Of a stretch of DNA of 64,000 nucleotides, positions 61,632-64,000 are shown piece by piece. How positions within the stretch are numbered: position 1 is the stretch's first letter; each line of letters opens with the position of its first letter. A model generated the notes under the pieces. That model saw only the letters and a list, made by a program, of their open reading frames with translations. It searched no databases and had not been told where the DNA came from. The position numbers and the translations under genes were made by a program. The DNA comes from Burkholderiales bacterium (GTDB lineage: Bacteria; Pseudomonadota; Gammaproteobacteria; Burkholderiales; SG8-41): NCBI GenBank assembly GCA_036262035.1, contig DATAJS010000032.1, positions 62,001-126,000 of the forward strand, in the 5' to 3' direction.

Positions 61632-62296
61632 GTCGCCGCGCGCTCGTAGACCGCGCGCGCCGCCTGCTGCTCGGCGCTGCGCCGGCTCGCGCCGGTGCCG
61701 CGGCAGCGGATGTCCAACTCTTTCACTTCGCACTCCACTTCGAAAAGCTGTTCGTGCGCCTCGCCGTGTATGGCGATGACGCTGTAGCGCGGCAGCGCCA
61801 TGCGGCGGCTCTGCAGGAATTCCTGGAGCAGCGTCTTGGCGTCCTTGCCGCTGGTCTGCGGGTCGATCTTCGACAGCGCGTCGCTGAAGAGCCGCGCGAC
61901 GATGCCGTGCGCGGCGTCGAAGCCGCCGTCCAGGAACGCCGCGCCGATCACCGCCTCGACCGCGTCGGCAAGCATCGACGGACGCCGGGCGCCGCCGCTC
62001 CTGAGCTCCCCTTCGCCCAGCCGCAGGTGGCGGCCGAAGCCGGACTCGGACGCGATGCCGGCGAGCGAGGGCTGCGACACGAGCGATGCGCGCAGGCGCG
62101 ACAGCTCGCCTTCGGTGAGTCCGGGAAATTTGCGGTAGAGCTCCAGCGCGACCGCGCAGTTGACCACGCTGTCGCCGAGGAACTCGAGGCGCTCGTTGTG
62201 CTCCGCGCCGTAGCTGCGGTGGGTCAGCGCCCGGGCGAGCAGCCCCGGCTGTTTGAAGCGGTACCCGATCGCGAGCTCGAAGCCTTGCAGGTCCAT
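61628..62296 (-). CDS. rnc: ribonuclease III
   Basis: A 222-residue double-strand RNA endonuclease. The nine-residue signature is NERLEFLGDSVVN; the second metal site is DAVEAVIGAAFLDGG. A dsRNA-binding domain occupies the C-terminus (DAKTLLQEFLQSRRMALPRY to GTGASRRSAEQQAARAVYER). It processes rRNA and some mRNAs. Coupled to era. Confidence 0.97.
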   Translation of the reverse strand: MDLQGFELAIGYRFKQPGLLARALTHRSYGAEHNERLEFLGDSVVNCAVALELYRKFPGLTEGELSRLRASLVSQPSLAGIASESGFGRHLRLGEGELRSGGARRPSMLADAVEAVIGAAFLDGGFDAAHGIVARLFSDALSKIDPQTSGKDAKTLLQEFLQSRRMALPRYSVIAIHGEAHEQLFEVECEVKELDIRCRGTGASRRSAEQQAARAVYERAAT

Positions 62297-62324
62297 TGCA
62301 GCGGAGATCGGCCCGTCGCCATCG

Positions 62325-62678
62325 TTAATCGGACGTCGGATGGAAATCGATGCACGCGTTGACGTTGGCGAAGAGCTTCACCTTGACCGAGTAGTCGGCG
62401 GAAACGTGCAGGCCGTTCGCATCCTTGGCGTACTCGATGGCCGAGCCGTCGAGGTTCTTCACGTCGTCGACCATGGTGCGGGAGCTCCACGAGCGGTCGA
62501 GCTCGCCGCGGCTCGCCTTGCGCAGCGCGGGGTCCTCGGACATGCTCTTGAAGATCGTCTTGATCCTGTTGTACTCGAGGTAGACCGGAACGAGCTTGAA
62601 GCCGCCGATCGCCACGAGCACGACGATGAAGCCCAGCACGATGAGCCCGCTGAGGCTCAGCCCCTTCTGTCTGTTCAT
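62325..62678 (-). CDS. DUF4845 family membrane protein
   Basis: A 117-residue protein with one N-terminal span (GLSLSGLIVLGFIVVLVAIG) after the typical MNRQKG start, then a soluble part (VYLEYNRIKTIFKSMSEDPA, ASRGELDRSWSSRTMVDDVK). It sits between lepB and rnc, its standard place in beta- and gammaproteobacteria. The role is unknown; a pilin-like fold has been suggested by the shape of its start. Confidence 0.88.
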   Translation of the reverse strand: MNRQKGLSLSGLIVLGFIVVLVAIGGFKLVPVYLEYNRIKTIFKSMSEDPALRKASRGELDRSWSSRTMVDDVKNLDGSAIEYAKDANGLHVSADYSVKVKLFANVNACIDFHPTSD

Positions 62679-62689
62679 GGCTCCCCTTC

Positions 62690-63493
62690 TCATTCGATCC
62701 CGCGGCCGATGCGCCTGAACTCGTCGAAGTTCCACCAGATCAGAAAGGCCTTCCCGACGATGTTCTCCTCGGGGACGAATCCCCAGTAGCGGCTGTCGCT
62801 GCTGCTGTCGCGGTTGTCGCCCATCATGAAGTAATGACCGGGCGGCACCTTGCACGTGAACCCCTCGTCATTGTAGGCGCAATTATCGCGAGACGGAAAG
62901 TTGCCCACTCCCGACAGCTGCACCGGCGGCTGCTCCTTCTGTATGAGGATCGCATGCTGGTGCTCGCCGAGCTTCTCCTGGAAGCGCTGGGTCGGCACGA
63001 AGTTCAGCCCGCTTTCGACGTAGTTGAACTCGCCGTCGGCCTTGACGGGCATCTCCCGGCCGTTCACGGTGAGGCGCTTGTTCCGGTACACGACCTCGTC
63101 CCCCGGCAGACCCACCACGCGCTTGATGTAGTCGAGCGAAGGGTTGACCGGGTAGCGGAAGACCATCACCTCGCCGCGCTTGGGCTCGTTGACGTCGACG
63201 ATCTTCATGTTGATCACCGGTAGACGGATCCCGTACGTGAATTTGTTGACGAGGATGAAATCCCCCACGAGCAGCGTCGGCAGCATCGAGCCCGAAGGGA
63301 TCTTGAACGGCTCGACGAGGAACGAGCGCAGCAGGAAGACCACGAGGATGACGGGAAAGAAGCTCTTCGGATACTCGACCCACCACGGCTCGCGCGTGTC
63401 GGCGACGCGCCGCTTGGCGAGGACGGCATAGTCGAGCAGCCAGATGGCGCCGGTCACGACCAGCAGCACGAACATGATCAATGCAAAATTCAT
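62690..63493 (-). CDS. lepB: signal peptidase I
   Basis: A 267-residue inner-membrane serine protease that removes Sec and Tat signal peptides. Two N-terminal spans (ALIMFVLLVVTGAIWLLDY and SFFPVILVVFLLRSF). The catalytic Ser is in EPFKIPSGSMLPTLLVGDF and the Lys in SLDYIKRVVGLPGDEV; box E is HYFMMGDNRDSSSDSRYWGF. Complete, standing upstream of DUF4845 and downstream of lepA. Confidence 0.97.
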   Translation of the reverse strand: MNFALIMFVLLVVTGAIWLLDYAVLAKRRVADTREPWWVEYPKSFFPVILVVFLLRSFLVEPFKIPSGSMLPTLLVGDFILVNKFTYGIRLPVINMKIVDVNEPKRGEVMVFRYPVNPSLDYIKRVVGLPGDEVVYRNKRLTVNGREMPVKADGEFNYVESGLNFVPTQRFQEKLGEHQHAILIQKEQPPVQLSGVGNFPSRDNCAYNDEGFTCKVPPGHYFMMGDNRDSSSDSRYWGFVPEENIVGKAFLIWWNFDEFRRIGRGIE

Positions 63494-63516
63494 TGTTTTT
63501 CTCGTGAACGGTGACC

Positions 63517-63621
63517 CGTGAAACGTGACATGTGAAACGTGAAACGTGCGTCCCCGGATGTACCCGCGTCCGGCGGCTTGATCGGACGTTTACGTTTCAC
63601 TTTTCACTTTTCACGTTTCAC
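63517..63621. repeat. GTGAAACGT-type repeats in inverted clusters between lepA and lepB
   Basis: Several direct copies of GTGAAACGT (or GTGACATGTG) at 63517-63548 face inverted copies (TACGTTTCAC, TTTTCAC twice, TTTTCACGTTTCAC) at 63588-63621. The two clusters can pair as a long imperfect stem in the lepA-lepB mRNA. The cluster is about 45 bases apart and fills most of this intergenic stretch. Confidence 0.75.
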
Positions 63622-63626
63622 GAACC

Positions 63627-64000
63627 TTACTTCTCCACCTGCAAGATCGCCAGGAACGCTTCCTGCGGAATCTCGACGTTGCCCACCTGCTTCATGCGCT
63701 TCTTGCCTTCTTTCTGCTTCTCCAGCAGCTTCTTCTTGCGCGTGATGTCGCCGCCGTAACACTTCGCCAGCACGTTCTTGCGCAGCGCCTTGACCGTCTC
63801 GCGGGCGATGATGTGCGCGCCGATCGCAGCCTGCACCGCGATGTCGAACATCTGCCGCGGCAGCAGCGAGCGCATCTTGGAGGCGATCTCGCGGCCTCGA
63901 TACGTCGCGTTCTCGCGATGCACGATCAGCGACAGCGCGTCGACCTTGTCGCCGTTGATGAGGATGTCGAGCTTGACGAGGTCGCCCGCGCGATACTCGA
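63627..64000 (-). CDS. lepA: elongation factor 4 (5' part beyond window)
   Basis: The last 124 codons or so of LepA, a ribosome-associated GTPase that back-translocates stalled ribosomes. The LepA-specific C-terminal domain is seen: [58 protein letters not shown] and the basic stretch [19 protein letters not shown] ending in QVEK. The GTPase domain lies outside the window. Confidence 0.96.
   Translation of the reverse strand, partial: EYRAGDLVKLDILINGDKVDALSLIVHRENATYRGREIASKMRSLLPRQMFDIAVQAAIGAHIIARETVKALRKNVLAKCYGGDITRKKKLLEKQKEGKKRMKQVGNVEIPQEAFLAILQVEK

Overview
The window is chromosomal DNA of a high-GC betaproteobacterium, most likely Burkholderiales or a close relative. Three Bug-type (TctC) tricarboxylate-transporter receptors are present, and the right end carries the conserved order lepA-lepB-DUF4845-rnc-era-recO-pdxJ-acpS-nagZ. 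Gene spacing is tight, with frequent ATGA/GTGA/TTGA overlaps and GTG or TTG starts.

Left part (1-15 kb): a 5'-truncated cystathionine beta-lyase; a Bug / cupin / TauD-like dioxygenase / GntR / Bug cluster with a clear GntR-type operator; an ECF sigma and anti-sigma pair; a secreted beta-propeller protein with a DUF305 protein; a secreted alpha/beta hydrolase; a LuxR-domain remnant; and a sulfoacetaldehyde acetyltransferase (xsc) divergent from a third Bug gene and an M28 peptidase.

Accessory island (about 15.1-33.3 kb): an attachment-like sequence, a decayed P4-type integrase cut off by an IS3-family element, then a four-gene overlapping operon. It encodes a zinc-ribbon plus PD-(D/E)XK nuclease protein, a DinG/XPD-type helicase with four cysteines, a giant 3221-residue protein and a 404-residue protein. 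The first three match the bacterial pPIWI-RE three-gene conflict system. The pPIWI-RE-like module fills only about the first 955 residues of the giant protein. A 2266-residue extension carries an uncharacterised domain, coiled coils, a long helical region and a C-terminal AAA/STAND-type P-loop ATPase with a winged-helix-like segment. The fourth protein ends in an RxxxxH motif like that of HEPN ribonucleases. I consider this expanded system the main discovery of the window.

Four direct repeats of a tRNA-Cys 3'-end sequence (about 9.98, 15.10, 33.20 and 53.59 kb) suggest successive integrations at the tRNA-Cys gene, which is intact at 53.6 kb. A second, fresh IS3-family copy (IS407-type, 4-bp target duplication) sits in a MmgE/PrpD gene remnant just right of the island.

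Middle part (35-53 kb): a secreted propeller protein, then a lipid A modification locus (arnT, arnE/F-like, arnB, arnC, split arnA, arnD, eptA and a PAP2 phosphatase). arnT and eptA both carry 11-bp-spaced TTNACG direct repeats upstream, as expected for an OmpR/PmrA-family regulator. A TctE/QseC-like kinase and its response regulator follow, divergent from a heavy-metal-type RND pump that lacks an outer-membrane gene.

Right part (53.6-64 kb, minus strand): tRNA-Cys, tRNA-Gly, pgsA, uvrC, a family-5 uracil-DNA glycosylase, a cation diffusion facilitator, nagZ, acpS, pdxJ, recO, era, rnc, a DUF4845 gene, lepB and the 3' part of lepA: ordinary housekeeping genes in one overlapping run.
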